Positions 1 to 9,527 of a stretch of DNA of 64,000 nucleotides are shown here, piece by piece. Under the pieces are notes generated by a model. It worked only from the letters and a program-made list of their open reading frames with translations. It was not told the origin of the DNA and did not search any database. This DNA comes from Comamonas sp. BIGb0152. Lineage in GTDB: Bacteria; Pseudomonadota; Gammaproteobacteria; Burkholderiales; Burkholderiaceae_C. Both the position numbers and the translations under genes were made by a program. The number at the start of each line of letters is the position of its first letter. Within the stretch, counting starts at the first letter, position 1. The stretch lies in assembly GCF_024809975.1 (NCBI RefSeq), contig NZ_JANUDY010000007.1, positions 62,001 through 126,000 of the forward strand. The letters are read 5' to 3'.

Positions 1-257
1 GGCTGCACCGCGTACTGCAGTTGGATACCCCACTGGCTGCCATCGCCCAGCAGCTGCTCAAAGCGCGGTGTGTCCTGGGGGGTGCTGATGATCAGGATCT
101 CTTTGATCCCCGCCAGCATCAAGGTGGTGAGCGGGTAGTAGATCATCGGCTTGTCATACACCGGCAGCAACTGCTTGCTGACTGCCAGGGTGGCCGGGTG
201 CAGGCGGGTGCCGGAGCCGCCCGCCAAGATGATGCCTTTGCGTGCTTGCACTGTCAT
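1..257 (-). CDS. rmlA: glucose-1-phosphate thymidylyltransferase, N-terminal part (cut by window edge)
   Basis: This enzyme couples dTTP and glucose-1-phosphate to dTDP-glucose, the first step of dTDP-L-rhamnose synthesis in the cytoplasm. About 85 N-terminal residues are inside the window. They carry the nucleotide-binding signature GGSGTRL (residues 13-19) and the family-typical stretch [17 protein letters not shown] just after it. The ATG at 257 lies 3 bases after the stop of rmlD, so the two are clearly co-transcribed in the order rmlB-rmlD-rmlA. The C-terminal two thirds lie beyond base 1, and rmlC may follow there. Identity is firm; intactness cannot be judged. Confidence 0.95.
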   Translation of the reverse strand, partial: MTVQARKGIILAGGSGTRLHPATLAVSKQLLPVYDKPMIYYPLTTLMLAGIKEILIISTPQDTPRFEQLLGDGSQWGIQLQYAVQ

Positions 258-260
258 GGT

Positions 261-1154
261 TTACAAAATCTCCCGCAACATGCGCTGCACGCCGGTCTGC
301 CAATCGGGCAAATCCAGCGCAAAGCGCTGCTGCAATTTGTGGGTGTTTAAACGGGAATTGTGGGGGCGGCGAGCCGGTGTCGGGAACGCGGTGGTGTCGA
401 CCGCCTGCACCTCCTGCGCCGTCAGATGCAGTGCAGGGTTGATGGCGCGGGCCGTATCGAGCACAAAGCAGGCATAGCGGTTCCAGGTGGTCTCACCGCC
501 CGCTACCAGGTGGTAGATACCGCTCAAGTCCTCTGCCGATGCCATGGCCGTGCGCAGTGCATGGGCCGTCACATCAGCGATCAGGTCGGCGCCGGTAGGT
601 GCCCCCCATTGGTCATCGATGACGGCCAGCTTGTCGCGCTCCTGCGCCAGGCGCAGCATGGTCTTGGCAAAGTTGCCGCCGCGCGCGGCATACACCCAGC
701 TGGTGCGAAAAATCAAATGCTTGGCACCGCTGGCTGCAATCTGCTGCTCGCCGTCGAGCTTGGTCTGGCCATAGACCGACAGCGGGCCGGTGGCCTGGTC
801 CTCTTGCCAGGGCTGGTTGCCACTGCCGTCGAACACATAGTCGGTGCTGTAGTGCAGCAGCCAGGCGCCCAGCGCTTTGGCCTCGCGGGCCAGCACGCCC
901 ACCGCCTCGGCATTGATGGTGCGGGCGGCATCGGGCTCGCTCTCGGCCTTGTCCACCGCAGTGTAGGCTGCGGCGTTGACGATCACATCCGGCGCCAGGG
1001 CGCGTACCGTCTCGGCCAATGCCTGGGGGCGCAGCAAGTCGCCGCACAGCGGCTCGCTGGCACGGTCCAGCGCAATCACCTCGCCCAGCGGCAGCAAGCT
1101 GCGTTGCAGCTCCCACCCGACCTGGCCGTTCTTGCCCAACAACAGTATTTTCAT
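261..1154 (-). CDS. rmlD: dTDP-4-dehydrorhamnose reductase
   Basis: The 297-residue protein catalyses the NAD(P)H-dependent last step of dTDP-L-rhamnose synthesis. It is an extended SDR. The nucleotide-binding motif GKNGQVG is at residues 7-13, STDYVFDG at 103-110, and the catalytic pair Y128/K132 sits in the YGQTK segment. Length is normal for RmlD. It lies 59 bases downstream of rmlB and 3 bases upstream of rmlA on the same strand. Rhamnose made here probably feeds the polysaccharide exported by the nearby Wzm/Wzt system; that link is inference from proximity. Confidence 0.96.
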   Translation of the reverse strand: MKILLLGKNGQVGWELQRSLLPLGEVIALDRASEPLCGDLLRPQALAETVRALAPDVIVNAAAYTAVDKAESEPDAARTINAEAVGVLAREAKALGAWLLHYSTDYVFDGSGNQPWQEDQATGPLSVYGQTKLDGEQQIAASGAKHLIFRTSWVYAARGGNFAKTMLRLAQERDKLAVIDDQWGAPTGADLIADVTAHALRTAMASAEDLSGIYHLVAGGETTWNRYACFVLDTARAINPALHLTAQEVQAVDTTAFPTPARRPHNSRLNTHKLQQRFALDLPDWQTGVQRMLREIL

Positions 1155-1213
1155 TGCATCGTCCTGGAAGGCGGGCGGCTACATGCTGTGCCAGGCCCGC
1201 AAAAATACCGCCC

Positions 1214-2269
1214 TCAGGCGTACTGCTTGTTGACCCAGTCCTTGTAGTCACCCGACTGCACCTGGGCCACCCAATCCTGGTGCTCCAGGTACCACTGCAC
1301 CGTCTTGCGGATGCCGCTGTCAAAGGTTTCAGCCGGCTTCCAGCCCAGCTCCTTTTCCAGCTTGCGCGCATCGATGGCGTAGCGGCGGTCATGGCCGGGG
1401 CGGTCCTTCACATAGCTGATCTGCTCGGCGTAGGACTGGCCATCGGCGCGCGGGCGCTGGGCGTCCAGCAGGCTGCAGACATGCTTGACGATGTCGATAT
1501 TGGGCATCTCGTTCCAGCCGCCCACGTTGTAGGTCTCGCCCAGCTGGCCGGCCTCCAGCACGCGGCGGATGGCGCTGCAGTGGTCCTTGACGTAGAGCCA
1601 ATCGCGGATCTGCATGCCGTCGCCATACACCGGCAGGTTCTTGCCCGCCAGCGCGTTGACAATCATCAGCGGGATCAGCTTCTCGGGGAAGTGGTAGGGC
1701 CCGTAGTTGTTCGAGCAATTGGTCGTCACCACCGGCAGGCCATAGGTGTGGAACCAGGCGCGCACCAGGTGGTCGCTGGCCGCCTTGCTCGCGCTGTAGG
1801 GGCTGTTGGGCTCGAAATTGTGGGTCTCGGTGAAAGCCGGGTCGTCCTTTTCCAGGCTGCCATAGACCTCGTCGGTGGACACGTGCAGGAAGCGGAAGCC
1901 ATCCTTGCGCTCGCCTTTCAGGCCGCTCCAGTAGGCGCGGGCGGCTTCCAGCAGACGCAAGGTACCCACCACATTGGTCTGGATAAAGTCCTCGGGGCCA
2001 TGGATGGAGCGGTCTACATGGCTTTCGGCCGCAAAGTGCACGATGGCGCGCGGCTGGTGCGCGGCCAGCAGCTGGTCAAGCAGCGCACGGTCACCGATGT
2101 CGCCCTGCACAAAATGGTGGCGGCTGTCGCCCTGCAGGCTTTCCAGATTGTGTAGATTGCCTGCGTAGGTCAGCTTGTCGAGATTGACCACCGGTTCATC
2201 GGAACCCGCCAGCCAGTCCAACACAAAATTCGAGCCGATAAAGCCGGCGCCTCCGGTGACGAGAATCAT
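1214..2269 (-). CDS. rmlB: dTDP-glucose 4,6-dehydratase
   Basis: The protein (351 residues) converts dTDP-glucose to dTDP-4-keto-6-deoxyglucose. It is an extended SDR with GGAGFIG at residues 6-12, the active-site segment STDEVYG at 131-137 (Thr, Asp and Glu of the dehydratase mechanism) and Y158xxxK162. It is full length and first in the rmlB-rmlD-rmlA run. The 117 bases between it and coaX (ending at 2387) are AT-richer than the genes and could hold the promoter; no clear -35/-10 pair was picked. Confidence 0.96.
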   Translation of the reverse strand: MILVTGGAGFIGSNFVLDWLAGSDEPVVNLDKLTYAGNLHNLESLQGDSRHHFVQGDIGDRALLDQLLAAHQPRAIVHFAAESHVDRSIHGPEDFIQTNVVGTLRLLEAARAYWSGLKGERKDGFRFLHVSTDEVYGSLEKDDPAFTETHNFEPNSPYSASKAASDHLVRAWFHTYGLPVVTTNCSNNYGPYHFPEKLIPLMIVNALAGKNLPVYGDGMQIRDWLYVKDHCSAIRRVLEAGQLGETYNVGGWNEMPNIDIVKHVCSLLDAQRPRADGQSYAEQISYVKDRPGHDRRYAIDARKLEKELGWKPAETFDSGIRKTVQWYLEHQDWVAQVQSGDYKDWVNKQYA

Positions 2270-2386
2270 GGTCAGTACAGGTAGTTCAACAAATAACCGT
2301 CCATTATCGCATTGCCCTTCTGGCGCAGCAGCCGCCCGCTGGCAATGCAGGGCTATCTCTGTAACCGCATGTGGCGCCGGTCTGCG

Positions 2387-3160
2387 TCAGCCCTTGGCAG
2401 CAAAGCGGCTGTGGGCAATATGCAGCAAGCCGTCAAAAATCAGGTTTTCGACCAGCTCGAAGGGGCGCGTCATGCTGGGCATCATCTTCCAGCCAGCGCC
2501 GCCCGTCATCACACAGGCGGGCTCCTGGCCGCAGTGGGCAATCACATGCTGCACCATGCGCTCGACGGCGCCGGCAATCGCATAGGTGCCGCCACTGGTC
2601 AGTGCATCGCTGGTATTGGTGGGGAAAGGCTGCACATCGCCGGTCGGCACATGCAGGCCTGCGGTGCCCGACTCCAGTGCCTTGAGCATGATGCCGTGGC
2701 CCGGCAGGATCAAGCCGCCCAAAAATTTGCCATCGGCATCAATGGCTTCGACGGTGACTGCCGTGCCCACCATGACCACCACCACTGGGCGCTGGCGCCC
2801 CTGGGCCAGCACATGGTGCCAGGCGCCCACCATCGCCACCCAGCGGTCGGTGCCCAGGCGGCTGGGGTGGTCATAGCCATTGGTCAGGCCCGCCTCCGCA
2901 TTGGAGGACACCACCCAGTTGGGCGCCAGGTCCCAGATGTCCATCTGCGTCTGCACGCGCCGGCGCACCACATCGCCGGCCACCACACAGCCCAGCATGT
3001 ATTGCGGCTCAGGCAACTCGGCCCAGCTGCCCTCGGCCAGGCGCTCGATGTTGTCCAAAAACTCCACACCATGCGCCAGCACAGCGGCGCCCGGTTGCGG
3101 TGCGTCGTACATCGCCCACTTGAGGCGTGTGTTCCCTACGTCGATGGCCAGAAAATGCAT
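2387..3160 (-). CDS. coaX: type III pantothenate kinase
   Basis: CoaX phosphorylates pantothenate, the first step of coenzyme A synthesis. The 257-residue product has the ASKHA phosphate motif DVGNTRLKW at residues 7-15, GTDRW at 103-107 (pantothenate-side loop) and a GTAVT adenosine-side motif at 132-136. This is the type III architecture, unrelated to E. coli CoaA. The start is set at the ATG at 3160 because the conserved sequence begins right there; an ATG three codons upstream (3169) is possible, and the open frame continues to 3241 without homology. It is divergent from the BON/LysM gene. In many betaproteobacteria coaX follows birA; birA is not seen here. Confidence 0.93.
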   Translation of the reverse strand: MHFLAIDVGNTRLKWAMYDAPQPGAAVLAHGVEFLDNIERLAEGSWAELPEPQYMLGCVVAGDVVRRRVQTQMDIWDLAPNWVVSSNAEAGLTNGYDHPSRLGTDRWVAMVGAWHHVLAQGRQRPVVVVMVGTAVTVEAIDADGKFLGGLILPGHGIMLKALESGTAGLHVPTGDVQPFPTNTSDALTSGGTYAIAGAVERMVQHVIAHCGQEPACVMTGGAGWKMMPSMTRPFELVENLIFDGLLHIAHSRFAAKG

Positions 3161-3336
3161 GGGCGGCATTATCGGCCTTTTTGGCGCCCGACCTTGTTGC
3201 ACGTGCAACATCTGCCCATGCATGGGCCTGCCGGCCCGCACTGTGAATTTTTTTCAAGCGGCTCCGTCTGACGTCAAGGCGTTCCCAAACCCCTATATAT
3301 TGGACAGTTCCTGTAACCAACCCTCTAGGAGTCACC

Positions 3337-3801
3337 ATGGGACTGTTCAGTTTTATCAAGGAAGCCGGCGAAAAATTGTTTGGCGGCAAAGACGCTGCTG
3401 CCGCAACGGCACCGCAAGACCTGAACGCGGCTGCAGGTGCGGCCATCGAGAAATACATCGGCACCCAGAACCTGGGCGTGTCCGACGTGAAAGTGGCCTT
3501 CGATGCCGGCAAAGTGACCGTGACCGGCGTGGCCCCTACGCAGGCGGCCAAGGAAAAAGTCACGCTGTGCTGCGGCAATGTCTCCAGCGTCAGCGATGTG
3601 ACCAATGAGATGACCGTGACCAACCCTGAGCCGGAAGCCAAGTACTACGACGTGGTCTCGGGTGACACGCTGTCGGGCATCTCCAAGAAGATGTATGGCG
3701 ATGCCAACAAGTACATGACGATCTTCGAAGCCAACAAGCCCATGCTGAGCGACCCTAACAAGATCTACCCGGGCCAGAAGCTGCGTATTCCAGCGCTGTA
3801 A
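3337..3801 (+). CDS. BON-LysM protein, Kbp (YgaU)-like
   Basis: This 154-residue protein has a short amphipathic N-terminus, a BON domain (about residues 30-95) and a LysM domain (about 103-152, with YYDVVSGDTLSGISKKMYG). Length and domain order match E. coli Kbp/YgaU, a small cytoplasmic protein reported to bind K+. No signal peptide is visible, so a soluble or cytoplasmic location is likelier than cell-wall binding despite the LysM. A good ribosome site (AGGAG) lies 7 bases before the ATG. A pair of cysteines (residues 78-79) in the BON domain is unusual. It is the only plus-strand gene among the first dozen, and a bidirectional terminator closes it. Confidence 0.9.
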   Translation: MGLFSFIKEAGEKLFGGKDAAAATAPQDLNAAAGAAIEKYIGTQNLGVSDVKVAFDAGKVTVTGVAPTQAAKEKVTLCCGNVSSVSDVTNEMTVTNPEPEAKYYDVVSGDTLSGISKKMYGDANKYMTIFEANKPMLSDPNKIYPGQKLRIPAL

Positions 3802-3820
3802 TCTAGCCCCGCCTCAACGT

Positions 3821-3860
3821 AAAAATCCCGCATCCGGCCTGGCCGGTGCGGGATTTTTTT
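3821..3860. terminator. bidirectional intrinsic terminator
   Basis: An inverted repeat with AAAAATCCCGCA and TGCGGGATTTTTTT arms encloses a GC-rich inner stem (CCGGCC/GGCCGG). Both flanks are A/T tracts. It lies between two convergent genes, the Kbp-like gene ending at 3801 and the glycosyltransferase ending at 3877, so it can stop transcription from either side. Confidence 0.9.
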
Positions 3861-3876
3861 CTTGGCGCGTCGCGCG

Positions 3877-6723
3877 TCAGGCTGCCTGTGACTGCTTGAA
3901 GCGCTCCACCAGTTGGCGCAGGTCTTGCTCGGCCTTGTAGATAACGGCCAGGTACTCGTGGTTGTTGATGCCCCAGAGCGAAGAGTCCATATCGGTGGTG
4001 TGCGCCACCAAAAACGGCAAGGTGGTGACCACCCGCATTTGGGCGCGGCCCTGCAGGTAGCTGTCGATGGTGTTGGTGTGCGGGTCGCGGATCGAAGAAT
4101 CCCATTGCGCCAGCGCCTCCAGCGCGGGCTGCGCGTAGATGTTGTGCACCATGCTGGTCATGCGGTCCAGCACCACAAAGGTCTCGCCATCCCGCTCCTG
4201 CACCTCCAGCACCTGGGTGCCAGGGTGGATCTTGGCAATCAGGCCCGCAAAGATGTCCCACTGGCCGGCATGCGCGGCCAGCCAGCCATCCACCCGGGCG
4301 CGGCGCAAGGCGTAGTCGGGCGGCATCTCGACATCGTCTTCCATGATCTCCAGCTGCGTTGCCCCGGTCTGCAAGGCTTTGCGCGCCAGGTACTGGTAGC
4401 TCATCGCGCAGCCCAGCCAGCCGGGGCTGTAGCGCACGCCATCGAACACCGCCACCTCGGACTGCAGACCCGGCAAGGTCTGCTCGATGAAATGGGCGCG
4501 GCGGCGCACGGTCTCGGGCATGCTCAGCACCATGCAGGGGCCCGGCAGCGGCTGCGGCAAGGTCAAGGCCTCCCACTGGGCCGCGTCGATGCGGCCCAGC
4601 GCATATAAGGCGCGCAGCACCATGAATTCAAACTGCTGGCCGCTGCGCGCCATCTCTTGCGCCAGCCCCTGCTGCACCAAGGCTGGCTGCTGCGCTTGCT
4701 GCTGCAGCATCTCCTGCACCGCCTGCACCATGGCCTGGGCATCGCCCACCGGCGTCACGCGCAGCGCGGGGTTGTCCAGCAAGGCAGCGTGTTGGTGGAT
4801 ATCGGCACTGCTCTCGGTCACCACGGGCGTGCCCAGGCTCAGGCATTCATACACCCGCGTGGTCTCCAGCAAGGCGCCTTCGTAGTAGTGGATATTGACA
4901 ACGACCCGCGCCTGGCGCACGGCCTGGCGCAATGCATCGCCAAACAGATTGCCCTCGATGCGCACCGAGAAGTGGCGCTGCAAGACCTGCAGCATCTCCT
5001 GGCGGCGGGGGGCATTCACATCGCCGTAGAACAGCACATCGCAGCTCGGCTCCACATCCGGCAAAGCGGGCTCGCCGCAATCCTGCAACAGCTGCGAATA
5101 CGCAGCCACCCCGCCAATGGGCACCAGGTAGGTGTGCGGATAGCGGATGCCCTTGGTCTCCAAAAAGGCCAGGTTGGCCGGCGCATAGTCCCAGGCGGAC
5201 AGCGAGTTTTCCAAAATGGCCAGGTACTCGTCCGTGAACCAGCGCGGGCTCACGCTTTGCTCCATCTGGAAGACGATGCGCTTCTCGCCCGGAGGCAGTT
5301 GCTTGAACATCTGCGGGCAGACCACGATGTACATGTCCAGCACAAAGCCTGGGGCCGGCACATCTTGCAGCAGGCTCACCTCAAAGCCCGCCTTGCGCAG
5401 CACCTGGGCCAGTGCATGGGCCACAAACTGCGTGTGTGCCGTCGCCAAAATGCCGTAGTGCCGGTTGCTACCGGGCAGCAGCGCCATGGCAGGCAATGGT
5501 GCTCCCCGGGCCTGGCGCATCTTGCGGCGCAGCGCATGGCGCACGCGGCGCAGGCCTGCCGGTTCATAGGGCGCCAACTTTTGCTTGAGGCGGAAGACGG
5601 CACTTTTGCATTTGCGCAGCAAATCGGTGATGCGCCACAGCGGCGAGAGCTGGCGCGCCAGCGCCTGCATCTGCTGGGCCTGCTGCTCAATCTGCCACTG
5701 CTTTTGGGCAAGGTCCTGCTGCAGCGCCAAAAGCTTGATGTCCTGTTGCTGCTGGCGGGCAGTCAGCCATTGGGCCTGTGTCTGGGCTTGCGCCAGCGCG
5801 TTTTGGCTTTGCTGGGCCTGGGTTTGGCTCGCCTCCAGATGGCCGCGCAGCTGCTGGCGTTCCAACTCCAGCGTGCGGATATCCGCATCGAGCTTTTCGA
5901 TCCAGCTGTGGCGCTGCTGGCCGGCAGCCTCCAGCGCCTGCACGCGCTGCTGCTCGTCGCCCAATGCATGCTGCAATGCCATCAGCTCGGCCTTGGCCTC
6001 CAGCCGCGCGCCCAGCGCAGCAAACACCCGGCAGGCCTCACGCTGAAACGCGGCATCGCTGCGGTTGCACAGGCTGCGCAGCAACGCCGGCTGCTGCGCG
6101 CCCACCAGCAATACACCCAGGCCATTGCTGTGCGGAAAGTGAATGCTGGGGTAGCGCCCCTGCAGCTCTGCCCAGAGCTGGTGCACGCCAAAATCATCGC
6201 GGTGCACATTGCTGTCGTGGAAGAGCACCACGCCGCGCTCGCTCAGCTTGGGCAGCCAGGTCTCAAAATCATGGCGCACGGCCTCGTAGGTGTGCAGGCC
6301 ATCGATATGCAGCACATCCACACTGCCATCGGCAAAGCTGGGCAAAGCCTCGTCAAAGCGCATGCGCAGCAAGGTCGAGAACTGGGTGTAGTGCGGATCG
6401 TGGGCTTGGCGCAGGCTGGCCAAAATCCCCTCGCCATAGGCACCCGCATGGGCATCGCCCTCCCAGGTGTCGACCGCATAGGTGCGCGTCATCAGGCCCT
6501 GCTCGGCAATCGCCTGGCAAAAAGCCAGGTAGGAGATGCCAGAGTAGGCCCCCAGCTCCACCAGGCTGCGCGGCTGCGCCACCGCCATCAGCCAGGCGGC
6601 AAACGGGATATGCCCCGCCCAGGGTGCGGGGTGGGTCAGATGGTAGGGCTCCATCAAGGCGGCGGGGAGCAGCCAGCCAAAGTCGGCCCGCGCTTGGCCT
6701 GAGAGGTCTGTCATACGGTTCAT
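3877..6723 (-). CDS. three-module protein: SAM methyltransferase, coiled coil, GT-B-like and GT25-like glycosyltransferase
   Basis: This is a 948-residue protein with visible modules. Residues 45-210 form a class I methyltransferase (Methyltransf_24 type) with the SAM loop ELGAYSGIS at 56-64, an acidic ribose contact at D85, [10 protein letters not shown] at 138-147 and HDSNV at 169-173. Residues 240-355 are a Gln/Ala-rich coiled coil. Residues 420-690 look like a GT-B fold ending in the motif [18 protein letters not shown] (620-637). Residues 728-905 resemble the GT25 LPS family, with GCAMSY near 771 and an acidic metal motif MEDDVE near 794. The ATG overlaps the wzt stop as ATGA, so it belongs to the wzm-wzt operon and probably builds or caps the exported polysaccharide. 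Acceptor and sugar are unknown. Confidence 0.85.
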   Translation of the reverse strand: MNRMTDLSGQARADFGWLLPAALMEPYHLTHPAPWAGHIPFAAWLMAVAQPRSLVELGAYSGISYLAFCQAIAEQGLMTRTYAVDTWEGDAHAGAYGEGILASLRQAHDPHYTQFSTLLRMRFDEALPSFADGSVDVLHIDGLHTYEAVRHDFETWLPKLSERGVVLFHDSNVHRDDFGVHQLWAELQGRYPSIHFPHSNGLGVLLVGAQQPALLRSLCNRSDAAFQREACRVFAALGARLEAKAELMALQHALGDEQQRVQALEAAGQQRHSWIEKLDADIRTLELERQQLRGHLEASQTQAQQSQNALAQAQTQAQWLTARQQQQDIKLLALQQDLAQKQWQIEQQAQQMQALARQLSPLWRITDLLRKCKSAVFRLKQKLAPYEPAGLRRVRHALRRKMRQARGAPLPAMALLPGSNRHYGILATAHTQFVAHALAQVLRKAGFEVSLLQDVPAPGFVLDMYIVVCPQMFKQLPPGEKRIVFQMEQSVSPRWFTDEYLAILENSLSAWDYAPANLAFLETKGIRYPHTYLVPIGGVAAYSQLLQDCGEPALPDVEPSCDVLFYGDVNAPRRQEMLQVLQRHFSVRIEGNLFGDALRQAVRQARVVVNIHYYEGALLETTRVYECLSLGTPVVTESSADIHQHAALLDNPALRVTPVGDAQAMVQAVQEMLQQQAQQPALVQQGLAQEMARSGQQFEFMVLRALYALGRIDAAQWEALTLPQPLPGPCMVLSMPETVRRRAHFIEQTLPGLQSEVAVFDGVRYSPGWLGCAMSYQYLARKALQTGATQLEIMEDDVEMPPDYALRRARVDGWLAAHAGQWDIFAGLIAKIHPGTQVLEVQERDGETFVVLDRMTSMVHNIYAQPALEALAQWDSSIRDPHTNTIDSYLQGRAQMRVVTTLPFLVAHTTDMDSSLWGINNHEYLAVIYKAEQDLRQLVERFKQSQAA

Positions 6724-8105
6724 GGGAGAGAGGTTTCCTGTTGCGCCTGACCGGCCTGCAGCACGATGGACCGCATCGGAATGCCCAGCAGCCCGGTGGC
6801 CATGTTGGTGGACTCAGACTTGAAGTGCAGCGCATCCTGTATCCAGTGCTGCTGCACATGGTCGTGCTGCGAGCCATCGGCCAGTGCGACGTCGATCGCG
6901 TAATTGCCCACCGGCATGCGGGGCATGTCAAAACTGAACTCGGCCTGCAAAACCTGGCCGCCGGCACAGGCCACGGGCTGGCCCAGATAGCTCAAATAGC
7001 TGTTGTCACCAAACACGGCCTGGCCGGTGCGGTCCTTAACCACAAAGCCCACAATCGGTGATTGGAGCGCCTGGTGGCACTGCGCCTGGATGCGCAAGAC
7101 CACGGGCTCACCGCCCACCACCCAGTGCAGGGGGCGCTGCTGCGTATCCATCAGCCAGGCACCGGTGATGCGGGCGCCGCCCAGGCCAAACGATGGCGCA
7201 TCGGGGTTGAAGCGAAACACCTCGATATCGTTGCGCAGCGGCTCGGCGCGGAAGAAATCGCGGCGCTGGTCATGCCAGGGCAAGCTGGCATCAAACACAG
7301 GTGCAGCGGGCGGCGCCGCAGCGGCCGGGCCACTGCCCTGCTCGGCCTCATAGCAGGCCTGCATATAGCGGTCGCAGACCTCCTTGGTCGGGCCGATCTG
7401 CATCACCTGGCCCTTGTCGATCCAGACCACGCGGTCGCACAGGCTCTTGATGGCCGCAGTATCGTGGCTGACAAAGAGCAAGGTGCCGCGCTCCATGAAG
7501 CTGCGCAAAAAGCGCATGCATTTCTGGGTGAACACCGCATCACCCACGGCCAGCGCTTCATCGACCACCAAGATATCGGCGTCCACATGGGCAATCACCG
7601 CAAAGGCCAGCCGCACATACATGCCGCTGGAATAGGTCTTGACCGGCTGGTCGATGAACTCGCCAATATCGGCAAAGGCGGCAATCGAGTCAAAGCGCTC
7701 GGCAATCTGCGCGTCGCTCAGCCCCAGCAGTGCCGCATTCATCGCGACATTGTCGCGGCCCGAGAACTCGGGGTTGAAGCCCGCCCCCAGCTCCAGCAGC
7801 GCGGCAATGCGGCCATGGGTCTTCACCTCACCGCAGCTGGGCGCCAAGGTGCCGCAGACCATCTGCAGAAAGGTGGATTTGCCCGAGCCGTTGCGGCCGA
7901 TGATGCCAATCGTCTCGCCCTTGGCCACCTGCAAATCCAGACCGCGCAGGGCCCAGAATTCGCGGTGGTAGGGCTTGGGCTCGCGCCCCAGCAGGCGCGA
8001 GATGCGGGGCATCACAAACTGCTTCAAGCGGTCGCCGGGCGCGTCATAAATATGAAAGCACTTGCCCAGGCCTTGCACCTCCAGTGCCACAGATTCAGAG
8101 GACAT
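6720..8105 (-). CDS. wzt: polysaccharide ABC exporter ATPase with C-terminal cap-binding domain
   Basis: Wzt is the ATPase of a two-component O-antigen/capsule exporter at the inner membrane. Of 461 residues, the first 250 are the ATPase: Walker [10 protein letters not shown] (70-78), signature YSSGM (158-162), Walker B ILVVDEAL (178-185) and a switch His in SHD (213-215). The extra region from about 290 to 461 matches the length and beta-rich character of Wzt domains that recognise the terminal modification of the glycan. That fits a methyltransferase-containing protein encoded directly downstream. The start at 8105 overlaps the end of wzm by 11 bases; the frame stays open to 8141 but lacks homology there. 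Confidence 0.93.
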   Translation of the reverse strand: MSSESVALEVQGLGKCFHIYDAPGDRLKQFVMPRISRLLGREPKPYHREFWALRGLDLQVAKGETIGIIGRNGSGKSTFLQMVCGTLAPSCGEVKTHGRIAALLELGAGFNPEFSGRDNVAMNAALLGLSDAQIAERFDSIAAFADIGEFIDQPVKTYSSGMYVRLAFAVIAHVDADILVVDEALAVGDAVFTQKCMRFLRSFMERGTLLFVSHDTAAIKSLCDRVVWIDKGQVMQIGPTKEVCDRYMQACYEAEQGSGPAAAAPPAAPVFDASLPWHDQRRDFFRAEPLRNDIEVFRFNPDAPSFGLGGARITGAWLMDTQQRPLHWVVGGEPVVLRIQAQCHQALQSPIVGFVVKDRTGQAVFGDNSYLSYLGQPVACAGGQVLQAEFSFDMPRMPVGNYAIDVALADGSQHDHVQQHWIQDALHFKSESTNMATGLLGIPMRSIVLQAGQAQQETSLP

Positions 8106-8922
8106 CGGCAAATCCCTTGCGCGTTTTCTGGAACCAGGCAAAGCCCATCCAGGCCACCAAACTGCAGGCCAGCATGCTGATGGCCCAGCCGCTCCAGTCC
8201 GGCATGCGTCCCCAGATCAGCACGGCACGCGTCTGTTCGATGAAAAAAGTCAGCGGATTGAGCCACATGGCGGTCTGAAAGCTCGCTGGCAGTGCATGCA
8301 CGGGAAAGAAAATCGGCGAAATGAACATCAGCATGGTCGTCATCACGCCGGTGATCTGCTTGAGATCGCGGGCAAACACGCCCAGCGACGCAAAAAACCA
8401 GCCCACACCGACACTGAGCAGCACCAAAGGCGCCCAGACCAGTGGCAGCAGCAAGGCCGTCAGGGGAATCTTGCCGTTCAGCACCAGCAGCGCCACCAAG
8501 AGCACCGCCAAGCTGGCCAGCGCCTGGAACAAGGCCGAGCACACGGCCACCACCACCAGAATCTCCAGCGGAAACACCACGCGCTTGACGTAGTTCACAT
8601 TGGCCAGCACCAGGTGCGGGGCGCGGTTGAGCACGTCCGAGAACAGGCCGTAGACGATCAAGCCGGCAAACAGCACCAGCGCAAACTGGGTCTTGGACTC
8701 GGGCCCCTCGCCCCAGCGCGCCTTGAACACCACGGAGAACACAAAGGTGTAGATCACCAGCATGCACAGCGGAATCAGCACCGCCCACAGCCAGCCACCC
8801 AGCGATCCCTTGAAGCGCTCACTCACTTCGCGGCGCGTCATCTTGACCACCAGCGGCCAGTGCGCGCGCACGCTAGCCACCAACGCGCGTGCAGAGGCAG
8901 CGCTGCCAGTTCCGACAGTCAA
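8095..8922 (-). CDS. wzm: polysaccharide ABC exporter permease
   Basis: This 275-residue ABC-2 type permease pairs with the downstream Wzt ATPase. After a short cytoplasmic N-terminus with the family motif TRREVSERFKGSLGG it shows about six hydrophobic segments. Together they export undecaprenyl-linked polysaccharide to the periplasm. It is the first gene of a tight wzm-wzt-methyltransferase/glycosyltransferase operon with overlapping reading frames. The ~100 bases upstream, to the end of the rhodanese gene, must hold its promoter. Confidence 0.93.
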   Translation of the reverse strand: MTVGTGSAASARALVASVRAHWPLVVKMTRREVSERFKGSLGGWLWAVLIPLCMLVIYTFVFSVVFKARWGEGPESKTQFALVLFAGLIVYGLFSDVLNRAPHLVLANVNYVKRVVFPLEILVVVAVCSALFQALASLAVLLVALLVLNGKIPLTALLLPLVWAPLVLLSVGVGWFFASLGVFARDLKQITGVMTTMLMFISPIFFPVHALPASFQTAMWLNPLTFFIEQTRAVLIWGRMPDWSGWAISMLACSLVAWMGFAWFQKTRKGFADVL

Positions 8923-9023
8923 TATGTAACTCCATCTATCATGAGGCGGCCAAGTTTACAGGGACAAGCGCCTCACGGCAGCCTCGGATGCGGCACGGTT
9001 ACAAGCCGCGACGATTACAAATG

Positions 9024-9455
9024 TCACTGCGACCAAGGCAAACCCTGAAGCCGCCAACCGCCGAGCTGGCCGCGCTGCCCCTGGGCATTGGCATCGCCCT
9101 CAAAGCCCTGCAGGATGTTGTAGGCCTCCAGCCCCAGCTGGCTGGCACGCTGGGCAGCGGCGACTGAGCGCACGCCGCTGCGGCACAGCAGCACGATTTT
9201 CTTGCCAGCGGCCTTCTGGGCCAGTGCCTGCAGCTGGGCATCAAAATCCGGGTTCATCGCCATGGCCGGCCATTGCTTCCAGGCAATCGCTACCGCGCCT
9301 GGCACCTGCCCCACCCAGGCGCGTTCGGCATCGGTACGCACATCCACCAGCACGGCCTGCTGGGTCTGCACCCAGTGCCAGGCCAGCGCTGCACCAATAT
9401 CACCGGCATAGCCGTTGGCCGCCGCAATGGTTTGCTGTTCCGTGGTCAAGCTCAT
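9024..9455 (-). CDS. rhodanese-domain sulfurtransferase
   Basis: This is a single rhodanese domain of 143 residues. The active-site loop is CRSGVRS with the catalytic Cys at residue 91, preceded by the typical VDVRTDAERAWVGQVPGA stretch. It is expected to carry a persulfide; the physiological acceptor is unknown. The ATG at 9455 is chosen because a GAGG ribosome site lies about 8 bases before it; the frame is open up to 9497. It is separated from wzm by ~100 bases and from the metallohydrolase by ~70 bases, so it is probably its own unit. Confidence 0.9.
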   Translation of the reverse strand: MSLTTEQQTIAAANGYAGDIGAALAWHWVQTQQAVLVDVRTDAERAWVGQVPGAVAIAWKQWPAMAMNPDFDAQLQALAQKAAGKKIVLLCRSGVRSVAAAQRASQLGLEAYNILQGFEGDANAQGQRGQLGGWRLQGLPWSQ

Positions 9456-9527
9456 AGACACCTCATCAAAAAATAGCGAATACACCTCACAAAACACCCG
9501 CCCCAGCCCGGGAGGCTTGCCGCCCCG

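Noticed and set aside
3269-3301. Sigma70 promoter for the Kbp-like gene (TGACGT and TATATT)
   Set aside because: The TATATT is a fair -10, but the spacing to the only -35-like hexamer is about 21 bases, too long to claim.
4657-6702. 681-codon plus-strand frame
   Set aside because: It is antisense to the methyltransferase/glycosyltransferase and reflects its Gln-rich coil (Leu-rich on the other strand).
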